The notes below the pieces were generated by a model. It worked only from the letters and a program-made list of their open reading frames with translations. It searched no databases and was not told the DNA's origin. Source: Pyrococcus yayanosii CH1 (GTDB taxonomy: Archaea > Methanobacteriota_B > Thermococci > Thermococcales > Thermococcaceae). Taken from it: 64,000 bases of DNA. Shown here in pieces: positions 1-8,592 of the stretch. Location: the NCBI RefSeq assembly GCF_000215995.1, contig NC_015680.1:310001-374000 (forward strand), written 5' to 3'. The position numbers and the translations under genes were made by a program. Every line of letters begins with the position of its first letter. The stretch's first letter is position 1.

Positions 1-1197
1 CTCGGCAATTTCACCGTTTCTAATCACGTAGCCCTCCTGAATTCCAACCTGGAATGCCGAGTTGAGCTGGGCCTGGCCCCCCCTGAAATCGACCACGTAA
101 TAGCCGAACTTAATGTCCTCGATGAGCTCCTCGAAGGAGTAATCGCCGGGTTCAAAAATCGTGTTCCTCATCCTGATTATCGGTGGATAGGTGTAGTCCT
201 GGGCCCTAGCGTGGCCGTTGGGTTCCATGCCCCACTTGGCAGCGTACTCGCGGTTGAGCATTATTTCCTTAAGAATGCCATTCTCGATGATGTGGATATC
301 CTTAACCGGAACGCCCTCGTCGTCGTACTTATCATTTCCAAAGCCGCCCTCAACGTAGCGCTCGCTCATGGTGACGAACTCTGGTGCTATCTGCTTTCCA
401 ATGAGGTCCTTGAAGGGCGAGTTTATCGTTAGGTCAGCCTCCGCCAAGTGGCCAAGAGCCTCATGGGCGATTAGGCCAACAACTATGGGGCCCGCTACGA
501 TGGGCCATTCGCCCCTCTTTGGCGCCACGCCGTTTAGCTGGGAGTGCATCTTTCTGAGCAGTCTTTCGGTAACCTTTTCGTTTGGTTCTATATCTGTCAT
601 GAGCTCCCAGCCGTAGTCCACCGCTCCAATGCTGTCCCTTGCCATCGCGAGCCTCCCCTCCTTCTTGCCGGTGATGTAAGTTCCCTGCCATAGGTAGTTG
701 TAGTCCCACTCTATTCTGGTGCCTTCGTTGGTTAGGAGTATTTTCTCGCCGCTCCCGTCCTCGTAGCGGATTTGGACGCTCTTGACAGCCTTGTCTTCCT
801 TCAGAAGCTTCTCGAGTTCTCTGAGGTGGGCAACCTTCTCCTCTATGTCAACCTCCACAGGCTTAACTCTCATCTTGCTCTTCACGAAGTCCTCGACCGG
901 CTTAATCTCTGCTAAGGTTATCTTCTCCTTCTTCGTCTGAGCAGCTGCCTTAGCTAGCTTGTATGCCTCTTCTATGGCCTTCTCAAGATTCTCCAACCTG
1001 CTGGTTGAAGAGAAGCCCCATGCACCATCGGCAAGGACTCTAATAGCGACGCCCCTCTGGAACTTCGTCGTGAAGCCCACGAAGACACCGTCCTTCAGGC
1101 TGAGGGCCGTCTTCTTCAGGTTCTCGTAGCGGAGTTCTATGTATTCGGCCTTCAAGTTATCCTCCGCCCAGCGGAGGGCTTTCTCCAGCGCTTCCAT
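1..1197 (-). CDS. tldD: TldD/PmbA family metalloprotease, C-terminus cut by window edge
   Basis: Translating the minus strand from the ATG at 1197 gives 399 codons that stay open to base 1, so the C-terminal end lies outside the window. The protein carries the HEALGH zinc motif at residues 245-250, which is the metal site of the TldD half of the TldD/TldE protease. In bacteria that pair degrades unfolded peptides and trims peptide antibiotics such as microcin B17. Family members are usually about 450-480 residues, so roughly 70 are missing. No tldE partner is visible; it may lie beyond the left edge. The identity is strong from the motif and the N-terminal domain. The substrate in archaea is not established. 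Confidence 0.9.
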   Translation of the reverse strand, partial: MEALEKALRWAEDNLKAEYIELRYENLKKTALSLKDGVFVGFTTKFQRGVAIRVLADGAWGFSSTSRLENLEKAIEEAYKLAKAAAQTKKEKITLAEIKPVEDFVKSKMRVKPVEVDIEEKVAHLRELEKLLKEDKAVKSVQIRYEDGSGEKILLTNEGTRIEWDYNYLWQGTYITGKKEGRLAMARDSIGAVDYGWELMTDIEPNEKVTERLLRKMHSQLNGVAPKRGEWPIVAGPIVVGLIAHEALGHLAEADLTINSPFKDLIGKQIAPEFVTMSERYVEGGFGNDKYDDEGVPVKDIHIIENGILKEIMLNREYAAKWGMEPNGHARAQDYTYPPIIRMRNTIFEPGDYSFEELIEDIKFGYYVVDFRGGQAQLNSAFQVGIQEGYVIRNGEIAE

Positions 1198-1416
1198 GGT
1201 TACCACCGTTTCTATCTGTTCACTGATGAATCGCTGGCTGGGTATAAAAGTCTTTTGAGCCTTTCGATGGAGGTCGAAAGGAATATCTAAACGGAATGGA
1301 CTTAAGTCTGGAGTTTCAGACATTCCTCAGTTAGGAGGTTTCGAACGATAGTGTACATTTTGCAAGCATAAGTATACTTTCGCGAGTTTAGTTTTAAACC
1401 TTTGGTTGAAATAACC

Positions 1417-1426
1417 CTTATATATC
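1417..1426 (+). promoter_or_regulatory. TATA box for the cysteine-rich protein gene
   Basis: CTTATATATC preceded by an A-rich BRE-like stretch (AAATAACC). Transcription would begin near 1446-1450, about 20 bases before the ATG at 1470. A small CCCC-GTT-GGGG hairpin (1453-1463) would sit in this short leader and cover part of the G-rich ribosome binding site. Confidence 0.7.
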
Positions 1427-1469
1427 ATTGGCAGTATAATATGTATGCAAAACCCCGTTGGGGGGATCG

Positions 1470-2201
1470 ATGCTGAGGCGTGCACTGCTGGCCATGTTTG
1501 TGGTTTTGCTGTTGATTGGGGCTTATGGGGCGTACGTGGTGAGCTACCCCAAGTATCCGGAGGTCAACGGCTGCGTGAATCCTTTCAGGGTTACAACACC
1601 CGTAAGCAGGGTTCAGGAAAACTGGTCGAAGGCTCACGTTTTCCTAAAGCTGGCAACGAGCAGGGACTTCTGGAAGCTGGCAAAACCTTGGGACGTTGAC
1701 TACTCGCACGTTAAGATTGTGAAGCACACGATCGAGTACAACGGCGAAAAAATAACAATGCTCGCCATGGGAATCCCGCTGAAGGACGGCAAGCACGTGA
1801 TAGCGCTGTACGAGTTTTCAAAGCCCGTGCAGGGAGTGAAAGTTAGAGGGTACCGTATCGATGTCTCTGAAGGGAAACTAAAGCCAGAGTTAATAAGTGT
1901 AAATGGAGGAAAGACTACTACACTCGGCAGTTGTAGACATGAGTGTAGTAGTAATGCTGACTGCCCGGGACCAAGAGAATATTGCACTGAATATTGCTGT
2001 TCATATGATAGAGGTGCTGCAATTGACTGTTGCCTTAATGCGGGGCGCTGTGGTGCAGTATGTGGGATAGGGGCTACGATCTGTCTGATAAATCCAATAG
2101 GTTGCGTGATATGCACAGCATGTGTGGTTGCTAACTGTTATTTCTGCATTGAAGAAAGTTGCCTGGAGTGGGGTACTGGGTGCGAATATCATGGCTCTTA
2201 G
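1470..2201 (+). CDS. Exported protein with an 18-cysteine C-terminal domain, halocin C8-like architecture
   Basis: 243 residues from the ATG at 1470; an in-frame TTG at 1458 is less likely because it lies before the hydrophobic start. Residues 5-24 are one hydrophobic helix (signal or membrane anchor). Residues 30-150 form a hydrophilic domain of unknown type. Residues 155-238 hold 18 cysteines with glycines and short hydrophobic runs. No PSI/zinc-ribbon CxxC spacing is repeated. The plan (exported precursor, middle domain, C-terminal Cys-rich peptide) resembles the haloarchaeal halocin C8 precursor, whose N-terminal part is the immunity protein. That is an inference from architecture, not from alignment. 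Codons in the Cys-rich part are clearly more A/T-ending than in the N-terminal part. A small membrane protein gene follows after 10 bases. It could instead be a disulfide-rich surface protein. Confidence 0.6.
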   Translation: MLRRALLAMFVVLLLIGAYGAYVVSYPKYPEVNGCVNPFRVTTPVSRVQENWSKAHVFLKLATSRDFWKLAKPWDVDYSHVKIVKHTIEYNGEKITMLAMGIPLKDGKHVIALYEFSKPVQGVKVRGYRIDVSEGKLKPELISVNGGKTTTLGSCRHECSSNADCPGPREYCTEYCCSYDRGAAIDCCLNAGRCGAVCGIGATICLINPIGCVICTACVVANCYFCIEESCLEWGTGCEYHGS

Positions 2202-2211
2202 GTGACAGGCC

Positions 2212-2622
2212 ATGGAGAATAGAAAACTCTCATTTGGAATGCTTTTCATTCTTTTTCTTATGCTTTTCATCTCGTACAGTGGCATATCGAGGGGAACTTT
2301 TTGGGAGAATCCACTGAGAGGTACACTAACTGGTCTCGGCATAGGTTTGGGTTTATTGCTACCTCCCTTAATCGTTGTCCTAACCCTGATGAATCGGACG
2401 TCCCTCTATGTGGCCGTTGTGATAGCCGCCGGAACTGAACTGTTGCTTTCAGGAATCCTTGCTTTAAGTGGATACACAGGATACGCAAGAGTTTTCGTGG
2501 AGGCAACGGTGATCGGACTTCCTGCTGGTCTGCTGATGGCATGGGTTGTCGCCCAGGAAAGGGGAGATTCAAAAATAACCAAACAAAAGGAGAGTGAGAC
2601 CATTATCAACCGAGAAGCTTAA
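2212..2622 (+). CDS. Small four-helix membrane protein, partner of the cysteine-rich protein
   Basis: 136 residues, not recognised as a named family. Hydrophobic helices are visible at about 8-23, 38-60, 64-87 and 94-114, followed by a short charged tail rich in Lys and Glu. The ATG lies 5 bases after a GGTGACAGG ribosome binding site and 10 bases after the stop of the cysteine-rich gene, so the two are almost certainly cotranscribed. That arrangement would fit an immunity, anchoring or export helper for the upstream product, but nothing in the sequence proves this. No charged residues in the helices suggest an enzyme. Confidence 0.7.
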   Translation: MENRKLSFGMLFILFLMLFISYSGISRGTFWENPLRGTLTGLGIGLGLLLPPLIVVLTLMNRTSLYVAVVIAAGTELLLSGILALSGYTGYARVFVEATVIGLPAGLLMAWVVAQERGDSKITKQKESETIINREA

Positions 2623-2647
2623 AATAAAGCATCTCCACCATTAAACC

Positions 2648-2995
2648 ATGAAGGCCGAAATCAAGAACCTTATCGACAGGGGCACCTACCAGAAGCTCCC
2701 TCTCTTCGAAGGAGATCTCCCTGAAGGAAGCTACGCCCAGATAGTCGAGGTCAAGCCAAGGCAGACCGTCAAAAAGCACTATCACGAAAGGCAGTACGAG
2801 CTGTTCTACATAATAGGTGGCGAGGCGAGACTTGGCATCGGTGATACTGAATACCTCGCGAAGCCGGGAGACATCTTCCTCGTCAAGCCAAGAACAGTTC
2901 ACTGGGTAATCAACGAGAGCGACGAGCCCTTCAGGCTCTTTATTGTTAAGCTGGACTACTACGGCGATGACACTGTGTGGCTTGAACTTGAATAA
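2648..2995 (+). CDS. Single-domain cupin protein
   Basis: 115 residues with both cupin motifs. Motif 1 supplies H44, H46 and E51 (HYHERQYE), and motif 2 supplies H85 after GDIFLVKP, giving the usual three-His/one-Glu metal site. It resembles the small mannose-6-phosphate isomerase-type cupins; the substrate cannot be told. A TATA-like CTTAAAATAA at 2618-2627 is about 20-30 bases from the ATG, so the mRNA is probably nearly leaderless and the gene has its own promoter. Confidence 0.85.
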   Translation: MKAEIKNLIDRGTYQKLPLFEGDLPEGSYAQIVEVKPRQTVKKHYHERQYELFYIIGGEARLGIGDTEYLAKPGDIFLVKPRTVHWVINESDEPFRLFIVKLDYYGDDTVWLELE

Positions 2996-3012
2996 GTTAA
3001 TGAAAAAAGTTA

Positions 3013-3513
3013 TTAATATATTGATATCCGCTTTACACCCTCGAGCTTCGAAAGCTCGTTAATGAGATCCCCGGGCACTGGCTTCTCCGTTATTATCGTC
3101 AATGTGGCCTCGGGGTATAGTTCTGGATCCTCAGCAACAACTTGAACTATGTTTATCCCTCTATCGGCTATCTTCTGGGCTATCTTGGCAAGAATTCCAA
3201 CGGCCCTGGGTTCGGGCTCTATCTCGATTACCCCGTAGCCCACGTGCCTTCCAACGTACTTCATGTGAACCGTAGGCTCGAGGTTCATGTATATTTCGCG
3301 GAGCTCGGGGGTCTTGAGGATCATCGCGACGGTCTCCTTTACGACCCTCCTGTCAACGTCGAGGGCCTTAGCTATCTTGGTGTATGGGACCTCTACGTTG
3401 CCTGCCTTTATTTTCATGTCTTCCGAGACCTTGAGACCGTACCTCAGGAGCGTCTTTGCTATAAGCTTCCTAACTGGATATTCTTCGAAATAATGCTCTA
3501 TTCGACCCCACAT
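3013..3513 (-). CDS. HTH-ACT domain regulator of amino acid metabolism
   Basis: 166 residues. The first ~75 form a helix-turn-helix-like domain (YTKIAKALDVDRRVVKETV), and residues ~92-165 form an ACT domain (VGILAKIAQKIADRGINIVQ), which normally senses amino acids. This is the archaeal family annotated as a predicted regulator of amino acid metabolism (COG2150). The ATG at 3513 is preceded by a strong G-rich ribosome binding site. It stands alone and divergent to psmA. The ligand and DNA target are unknown. Confidence 0.8.
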   Translation of the reverse strand: MWGRIEHYFEEYPVRKLIAKTLLRYGLKVSEDMKIKAGNVEVPYTKIAKALDVDRRVVKETVAMILKTPELREIYMNLEPTVHMKYVGRHVGYGVIEIEPEPRAVGILAKIAQKIADRGINIVQVVAEDPELYPEATLTIITEKPVPGDLINELSKLEGVKRISIY

Positions 3514-3636
3514 GGAACCCTCCCCCCATTAATGTTCAGCATTCCACTATAGGGATCACCAGTATTAAAATGTTTCCATGCTAACAATGATATCATCAGA
3601 AGCGATTCCAGCCCCAGTTAGAACGCTTGATGGGAA

Positions 3637-3646
3637 GATATATAAG
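3637..3646 (+). promoter_or_regulatory. TATA box for the psmA-SBDS-exosome operon
   Basis: GATATATAAG lies about 40 bases before the psmA ATG at 3681. Transcription would start near 3668, which rules out the in-frame upstream ATG at 3627 that lies before this box. Confidence 0.75.
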
Positions 3647-3680
3647 TCTAACCCAGGATAAGCTGATGGGGGGATGGGAG

Positions 3681-4463
3681 ATGGCGTTCGTGCCACCTCA
3701 GGCAGGTTACGACAGGGCAATAACGGTCTTCAGCCCCGATGGTAGGCTTTTCCAGGTCAACTATGCCAGGGAGGCCGTTAAGAGGGGTGCCACCGCCGCC
3801 GGTGTTAAGTGCGAGGAGGGTGTTGTTCTGGCGGTCGAGAAGAGGATAACGAGCAGGCTTATAGAACCCGAAAGTTACGAGAAGATATTCCAGATAGACG
3901 ACCACATAGCGGCTGCTTCAAGTGGTATAATCGCCGACGCGAGGGTCCTCGTAGATAGGGCCCGTCTTGAGGCTCAAATTTACAGGCTAACCTATGGGGA
4001 GCCGGCTCCTCTTCCGGTTCTCGTGAAGAAAATATGTGACCTCAAGCAGATGCACACCCAGTATGGCGGTGTCAGGCCTTTTGGTGCTGCCCTGCTCCTC
4101 GCAGGTGTTAATGAAAAGCCTGAGCTCTACGAGACGGACCCGAGTGGAGCTTATTTCGCATGGAAGGCCGTTGCTATAGGCAGTGGCAGGAACACGGCAA
4201 TGGCGATATTCGAGGAGAAGTACCGGGACGACATGAGGCTCGAAGATGCCATAAAGTTGGCGATATTCGCCTTGGCAAAGACTATGGAGAACCCGAGTGC
4301 CGAGAGCATAGAGGTTGCCGTGATAACGGTCAAGGACAGAAGATTCAGAAAGCTCACTAAGGAAGAGATATCCAAGTTTCTCGAGGAGGTTATGAAGGAG
4401 ATAGAGCAGGAGCAGGTGGAGGAAAAGGAGGAGGATTACTCTGAGCTTGACAGCAATTACTGA
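3681..4463 (+). CDS. psmA: Proteasome subunit alpha
   Basis: 260 residues beginning [20 protein letters not shown], the conserved N-terminus of archaeal 20S alpha subunits ([20 protein letters not shown]). The alpha subunit forms the outer rings and gates entry to the catalytic chamber; it has no catalytic N-terminal Thr. The C-terminus is a Glu-rich tail. The start at 3681 follows a G-rich ribosome binding site and fits the promoter. It opens the classic archaeal psmA-SBDS-rrp4-rrp41-rrp42 operon, which links protein decay with RNA decay. Confidence 0.97.
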   Translation: MAFVPPQAGYDRAITVFSPDGRLFQVNYAREAVKRGATAAGVKCEEGVVLAVEKRITSRLIEPESYEKIFQIDDHIAAASSGIIADARVLVDRARLEAQIYRLTYGEPAPLPVLVKKICDLKQMHTQYGGVRPFGAALLLAGVNEKPELYETDPSGAYFAWKAVAIGSGRNTAMAIFEEKYRDDMRLEDAIKLAIFALAKTMENPSAESIEVAVITVKDRRFRKLTKEEISKFLEEVMKEIEQEQVEEKEEDYSELDSNY

Positions 4464-4473
4464 GGTGATTTCT

Positions 4474-5184
4474 ATGCCGATTAGCGTTGACAAAGCCGTA
4501 ATAGCGAGGTTAAAGATTCATGGGGAGACCTTCGAGATACTCGTTGATCCATATCTCGCCAGGGACTTTAAAGAGGGTAAGGACGTTCCCATAGAGGAGA
4601 TCCTCGCCACCCCTTATGTTTTTAAGGATGCTCACAAGGGTGACAAGGCAAGCGAACACGAGATGGAAAAGCTCTTTGGAACCAGCGATCCCTACGAGGT
4701 TGCCAAGATAATCCTGCGAAAGGGAGAGGTTCAGCTCACGGCGCAGCAGAGAAGGGAAATGATGGAGGAGAAGAAGAGGCAGATAGCAACCATAATCCAC
4801 AGGCACGCCGTTGACCCAAGGACGGGCTATCCTCATCCTGTTGACAGAATACTCAAGGCCATGGAAGAAGTTGGGGTAAGGGTTGACATTTTCAAGGACG
4901 CCGAGGCACAGGTTCAGGACGTCATAAAGGCTCTCAGGCGAGTTCTTCCGCTGAAGATAGAGGTCAAGATAATAGCCGTCAAGATACCTAGTGAGTACGT
5001 TGGCAGGGCTTACGGTGAGGTCAGAAAGTTCGGAAAGATAAAGAGGGAGGAATGGGGAAGCGATGGCTCTTGGATGTTCCTCATCGAGATTCCAGGCGGT
5101 GTCGAGGAGGAGTTTTATGAGAAGCTTAACGCCCTCACGAAGGGCAACGTTCAGACTAAGCTTGTAGAGAGGAAGGGCCTATGA
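4474..5184 (+). CDS. Ribosome maturation protein SDO1/SBDS homologue
   Basis: 236 residues starting at the ATG at 4474, which sits 4 bases after GAGGTGAT and 10 bases after the psmA stop. The N-terminal FYSH domain and two following alpha/beta domains of the SBDS family are recognisable ([33 protein letters not shown]). Archaeal SBDS is thought to help release the anti-association factor aIF6 from the large ribosomal subunit, together with an EF-2-like GTPase. Its stop overlaps the rrp4 start by four bases (ATGA), so the genes are translationally coupled. Confidence 0.96.
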   Translation: MPISVDKAVIARLKIHGETFEILVDPYLARDFKEGKDVPIEEILATPYVFKDAHKGDKASEHEMEKLFGTSDPYEVAKIILRKGEVQLTAQQRREMMEEKKRQIATIIHRHAVDPRTGYPHPVDRILKAMEEVGVRVDIFKDAEAQVQDVIKALRRVLPLKIEVKIIAVKIPSEYVGRAYGEVRKFGKIKREEWGSDGSWMFLIEIPGGVEEEFYEKLNALTKGNVQTKLVERKGL

Positions 5185-5954
5185 AGAGAGTTTTCGTTCA
5201 GAATAGGGAGCTTGTTGTTCCTGGGACGCTGCTGGCTCAGGGACCCTTCAAGAACGGAAGGGGAACTTTCAGGGAGGGTAGCAGAATATACTCGACCGTG
5301 ATAGGGCTCGTTGACATAAAGGGGAACCTCATAAGAGTGATACCTCTCGAGGGGCCCTACATACCCGAGGTGGGGGACAACGTCATCGGAAAAGTTGTAG
5401 ATGTCAAGTTCTCGAGCTGGACCGTGGACATAGGGGCCCCATACCAGGCTACCCTTAGGATTCAGGACCACACGGACGAGAAGATTGACCTCATCAAGAC
5501 AGATCTAAAAAAGTTCTTCGACATAGGGGACATAATATACGCTAAGGTTAAGGCAATTAACGAGGTGAATAACATAGACCTCACGACCAAGGGCATGCCT
5601 TTCAACGGTGGCCCGCTCAGGGGAGGTCAGATAGTCAAGATAACCCCGTCAAAGGTCCCTAGGCTAATAGGCAAAGGAGGCTCAATGATAAACATGATAA
5701 AGAGGCTCACGATGACGCGAATTATCGTCGGCCAGAACGGCTGGGTATGGATCAGCGGAAAGAAGGAGGAGCTTGAGAAGCTCGCCATCGAAGCGATACT
5801 GAAGGTTGACAGGGAGAGCCACACGAAGGGCCTCACTGACAGGATAAAAGAGCTTCTCCTGGATAGGCTCCAGGAGCTCAAGGAACGGGGCGTTATTGAA
5901 GAAATCCCCCAGCTTGAGGAGGAGCAAAATGGGGAAGAAGGTGAAGAGGCATGA
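5181..5954 (+). CDS. rrp4: Exosome RNA-binding subunit Rrp4
   Basis: 257 residues. It has an N-terminal domain (1-60), an S1 domain (~65-140) and a KH domain whose GKGG loop is at 164-167. Rrp4 forms the cap of the archaeal exosome and feeds RNA into the Rrp41/Rrp42 ring. The tail is acidic ([12 protein letters not shown]). The start overlaps the SBDS stop by 4 bases and the end overlaps the rrp41 start by 4 bases, the tight coupling expected of this operon. Confidence 0.97.
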   Translation: MKRVFVQNRELVVPGTLLAQGPFKNGRGTFREGSRIYSTVIGLVDIKGNLIRVIPLEGPYIPEVGDNVIGKVVDVKFSSWTVDIGAPYQATLRIQDHTDEKIDLIKTDLKKFFDIGDIIYAKVKAINEVNNIDLTTKGMPFNGGPLRGGQIVKITPSKVPRLIGKGGSMINMIKRLTMTRIIVGQNGWVWISGKKEELEKLAIEAILKVDRESHTKGLTDRIKELLLDRLQELKERGVIEEIPQLEEEQNGEEGEEA

Positions 5955-6700
5955 TGGACAAGCCCGAGGGATTGAAGCTTATTGATGAGAACGGGCGAAG
6001 GATAGATGGCAGGAAGAAGTACGAGCTCAGACCAATAAAGATGGAGGTCGGTGTTCTCAAGAACGCCGACGGCTCTGCCTACGTGGAGTGGGGTAAAAAT
6101 AAGATTTTGGCCGCGGTTTATGGTCCTAGGGAGATCCATCCTAAGCACCTCCAGAGGCCCGATAGAGCAATACTTCGTGTTCGCTACAACATGGCCCCCT
6201 TCAGCGTCGAGGAAAGGAAGAAGCCCGGCCCTGACAGGAGGAGCATAGAGATAAGCAAGGTCATAAAGGGCGCCCTTGAGCCGGCTCTCCTTTTGGAGCT
6301 CTTCCCGAGAACCGCCATAGACATTTTCATAGAGGTTCTTCAGGCCGATGCTGGGACAAGGGTGGCCGGGATCACGGCCGCCTCGCTGGCATTGGCAGAC
6401 GCTGGGATACCGATGAAGGATCTTGTGGCTGCATGTGCCGCCGGGAAGATAGAGGGACAAATTGTCCTCGACCTCAACAAGGAGGAGGACAACTACGGTG
6501 AGGCAGACGTTCCAGTCGCCATAATGCCCATGAAGAACGACATAACCCTCCTTCAGATGGACGGCTACCTCACGAGGGAAGAGTTCATAGAGGCTGTCAA
6601 GCTGGCTATTAAGGGGGCCAAGGCTGTTTATCAGAAGCAGCGCGAGGCTCTGAAAGAGAAATACATCAAGATAGCCCAGGAGGTAGAGGCGGGTGAGTGA
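5951..6700 (+). CDS. rrp41: Exosome catalytic subunit Rrp41
   Basis: 249 residues of the RNase PH family, with the phosphate/RNA-binding arginines in [17 protein letters not shown] and [11 protein letters not shown] and the acidic catalytic segment [14 protein letters not shown]. It is the active 3'-to-5' phosphorolytic subunit of the hexameric ring. Two ATGs stand in tandem (5951, 5954); the first overlaps the rrp4 stop. The length equals that of the Pyrococcus protein. Confidence 0.98.
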   Translation: MMDKPEGLKLIDENGRRIDGRKKYELRPIKMEVGVLKNADGSAYVEWGKNKILAAVYGPREIHPKHLQRPDRAILRVRYNMAPFSVEERKKPGPDRRSIEISKVIKGALEPALLLELFPRTAIDIFIEVLQADAGTRVAGITAASLALADAGIPMKDLVAACAAGKIEGQIVLDLNKEEDNYGEADVPVAIMPMKNDITLLQMDGYLTREEFIEAVKLAIKGAKAVYQKQREALKEKYIKIAQEVEAGE

Positions 6701-7508
6701 AATGGAAGTAATGGCCGGCATAATGAGAGATCACATACTCAGCATCCTCAAGGAAGGCAAGAGAATAGATGATAGGGGCTTTGAAGACTACAGGCCAATA
6801 GAGATTCAGGTGGGCGTAATAGAGAAGGCTGAGGGTTCGGCCCTCGTGAAGCTCGGCAATACCCAAGTGCTTGTGGGCATAAAGCTTGACCTTGGCGAAC
6901 CCTTTCCGGACACGCCCAATATGGGCGTGATGACGACAAACGTTGAACTTGTTCCTCTCGCATCGCCTACTTTCGAGCCCGGACCGCCGGATGAAAGGGC
7001 CATAGAGCTGGCTCGTGTCGTTGATAGGGGGATAAGGGAGAGCAAGGCCCTTGACCTCGAAAAACTTGTAATAGTTCCGGGTAAACTTGTCCGCGTGGTC
7101 TTCATAGACGTTCACGTCCTAGACCACGATGGGAACCTTATGGATGCCATAGGCATAGCTGCCATTGCCGCTCTCCTTAACGCCAAGATGCCTAAGGTCG
7201 AGTACGACGAGGAGAAGGGTGAAGTAACGATACTGGACGAGTGGGAGCCCCTACCGGTTCAGAAAATACCAATACCCGTGACCTTCGCCAAGATAGGAGG
7301 GACGCTCGTCGTTGATCCGAACCTTGAGGAAGAGCAGGTCATGGATGGCAAGCTGACGATAACGACGGACGAAACGGGGCACATCTCCGCGGTTCAGAAG
7401 AGTGAGGGAGGTGCATTCAAGCTCGAAGAGGTGATGTACGCCGTTGAGGTTGCCTTTAAGAAGGCTGAGGAAATAAGGAAACTAATCCTTGAGGCTGTCC
7501 AAGGGTAA
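6693..7508 (+). CDS. rrp42: Exosome non-catalytic ring subunit Rrp42
   Basis: 271 residues from a GTG at 6693, six bases after AGGAGGT and overlapping the rrp41 stop by eight bases. An ATG at 6702 after GGGTGA is the alternative. The RNase PH fold is clear ([40 protein letters not shown]), but Rrp42 lacks catalytic activity and completes the ring with Rrp41. Last gene of the operon; a tRNA gene follows directly, with its TATA box overlapping the rrp42 end. Confidence 0.96.
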   Translation: MSEMEVMAGIMRDHILSILKEGKRIDDRGFEDYRPIEIQVGVIEKAEGSALVKLGNTQVLVGIKLDLGEPFPDTPNMGVMTTNVELVPLASPTFEPGPPDERAIELARVVDRGIRESKALDLEKLVIVPGKLVRVVFIDVHVLDHDGNLMDAIGIAAIAALLNAKMPKVEYDEEKGEVTILDEWEPLPVQKIPIPVTFAKIGGTLVVDPNLEEEQVMDGKLTITTDETGHISAVQKSEGGAFKLEEVMYAVEVAFKKAEEIRKLILEAVQG

Positions 7509-7510
7509 TA

Positions 7511-7518
7511 TTTATAAG
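7511..7518 (+). promoter_or_regulatory. TATA box for the tRNA-Thr/tRNA-Pro unit
   Basis: TTTATAAG begins 3 bases after the rrp42 stop and lies about 33 bases before the first tRNA base, so it can drive both tRNA genes as one transcript. Confidence 0.6.
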
Positions 7519-7547
7519 CCCTTCCCCCTTCCTCTCTTCGGCTTCGG

Positions 7548-7624
7548 GCCCCGGTAGCCTAGCCTGGTGGGGCGGGGGACTTGTAATCCCCAGGTCGCGG
7601 GTTCAAATCCCGCCCGGGGCTCCA
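7548..7624 (+). tRNA. tRNA-Thr (anticodon TGT)
   Basis: 77 bases with a perfect seven-pair acceptor stem (GCCCCGG with CCGGGGC), discriminator T and encoded CCA. The anticodon loop CTTGTAA gives anticodon TGT (Thr, ACA). The T loop GTTCAAATC is standard. There is no intron. The next tRNA begins after a single base. Confidence 0.97.
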
Positions 7625-7625
7625 C

Positions 7626-7703
7626 GGGGCCGTAGGGTAGCTTGGTCCATCCTGCGGGCTTTGGGAGCCCGTGACCCGGGTTCAAATCCCGGCGGCCCCA
7701 CCA
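7626..7703 (+). tRNA. tRNA-Pro (anticodon TGG)
   Basis: 78 bases with a perfect acceptor stem (GGGGCCG with CGGCCCC), discriminator A and encoded CCA. The loop CTTTGGG gives anticodon TGG (Pro, CCA). It is separated from tRNA-Thr by one base, so the two must come from one precursor cut at adjacent 3' and 5' ends. Confidence 0.97.
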
Positions 7704-7722
7704 AAAAGATTTGGTGGTGTCC

Positions 7723-8343
7723 ATGTATTATGACCACTTTCCCACCTTCGGCGGCTACATCTTCGGCATGATACTCTACTTCGCTCTAATTCCACTTGTT
7801 TTCCTCGTCGTCCTCAGGGCTGAGTGGGACTATATAGGTAAGAAGATGTGGAAAAAAGTCATGAGGCCTTTCATAATTTGCCTGCTATTGGCGAGCTCCC
7901 TGACATCACTCCTCCAGTTCAAGCTTACCAACGATTACCTCTACGTTTACTCCCTGACGAGGACGGACACCTGCCTAACGGCCTCATGCCTAGTTTCTGA
8001 GATGGAAAGAAACGAATATTACAAATTCAACGTGACAGCCATTCAGAAGCTCGGAATGCCCCGCTTCGGTCTCATGAGGGCCTTTAGGCTCGTTGACAAG
8101 AAGTTCAATAAGATGAAGTTCGGGTATGAGCAAGTGAACGCCGTTGTGATAACGAGGAGCATGTTTCCTCTCCCGATTACAGAGGTCTGGAGCTATGAGG
8201 TGGACCCTAAGGACAGCCATAAGATAACGGGTCTGAAGAAGTTCTATGTTTACTACCCTTACAACCCCGGAACACTGCTATCGAGATTCTACGACTTCGA
8301 GTTCACTATGTTTCTGTGGGACATCGGTGGAGCTCCCGGCTGA
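7723..8343 (+). CDS. Two-helix membrane protein of unknown function
   Basis: 206 residues from the ATG at 7723, just after a GGTGGTGT ribosome binding site; in-frame TTG/GTG codons at 7711-7719 overlap that site and are unlikely. Hydrophobic helices lie at about 11-31 and 48-65. They are followed by a ~140-residue mostly hydrophilic domain with two Cys (near 83 and 88) that probably faces outward. No family was recognised. It sits between tRNA-Pro and tRNA-Thr(GGT) with no promoter of its own visible, so it may be read through from the upstream tRNA promoter. Confidence 0.75.
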   Translation: MYYDHFPTFGGYIFGMILYFALIPLVFLVVLRAEWDYIGKKMWKKVMRPFIICLLLASSLTSLLQFKLTNDYLYVYSLTRTDTCLTASCLVSEMERNEYYKFNVTAIQKLGMPRFGLMRAFRLVDKKFNKMKFGYEQVNAVVITRSMFPLPITEVWSYEVDPKDSHKITGLKKFYVYYPYNPGTLLSRFYDFEFTMFLWDIGGAPG

Positions 8344-8350
8344 CCGAAAA

Positions 8351-8360
8351 CCTTATATAC
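8351..8360 (+). promoter_or_regulatory. TATA box for tRNA-Thr(GGT)
   Basis: CCTTATATAC about 30 bases before the first base of the tRNA at 8386. Confidence 0.7.
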
Positions 8361-8385
8361 TATCTTTTCAGGACATCCCGTCGGT

Positions 8386-8462
8386 GCCCCGGTGGCTCAG
8401 CCTGGTGGAGCGGCCGCTTGGTAAGCGGCAGGTCCCGGGTTCAAACCCCGGCCGGGGCTCCA
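8386..8462 (+). tRNA. tRNA-Thr (anticodon GGT)
   Basis: 77 bases with acceptor stem GCCCCGG/CCGGGGC, discriminator T and encoded CCA. The anticodon stem GCCGC/GCGGC encloses loop TTGGTAA, anticodon GGT (Thr, ACC). The acceptor stem and discriminator are identical to the tRNA-Thr(TGT) 0.8 kb upstream, as expected for substrates of one threonyl-tRNA synthetase. Confidence 0.97.
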
Positions 8463-8486
8463 CCCCTTCTAAAGCTTTTCGCAACC

Positions 8487-8530
8487 GATATATATTTCTG
8501 GGGCCGAGTCCTCAGTAAAGCTTATATACC
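8487..8530 (+). promoter_or_regulatory. Two TATA boxes ahead of the RNA polymerase operon
   Basis: GATATATATTT (8487-8497) and CTTATATACC (8521-8530, with A-rich AGTAAAG before it) both lie between the tRNA and the rpoH start at 8593. The second would give a leader of about 40 bases, the first about 75 bases. Two promoters in tandem would suit a heavily used operon. Confidence 0.6.
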
Positions 8531-8592
8531 AGAACCTGAAGCGGGGATGTGGATGAAACCCGGTAGAAAAAACTTCTGGGGGGCAATTCTCC

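Noticed and set aside
1321-1416. AT-rich stretch ahead of the cysteine-rich gene as a mobile-element edge
   Set aside because: No terminal inverted repeats, direct repeats or transposase; it looks like an ordinary promoter region.
5627-6721. A 364-codon open frame on the minus strand across rrp4 and rrp41
   Set aside because: It is antisense to two certain exosome genes, has no ribosome binding site or family match, and its residues reflect the codon structure of the other strand.
7704-8385. Integration scar at the tRNA genes
   Set aside because: No duplicated tRNA 3' end and no integrase; the two tRNA-Thr genes are complete, with different anticodons.
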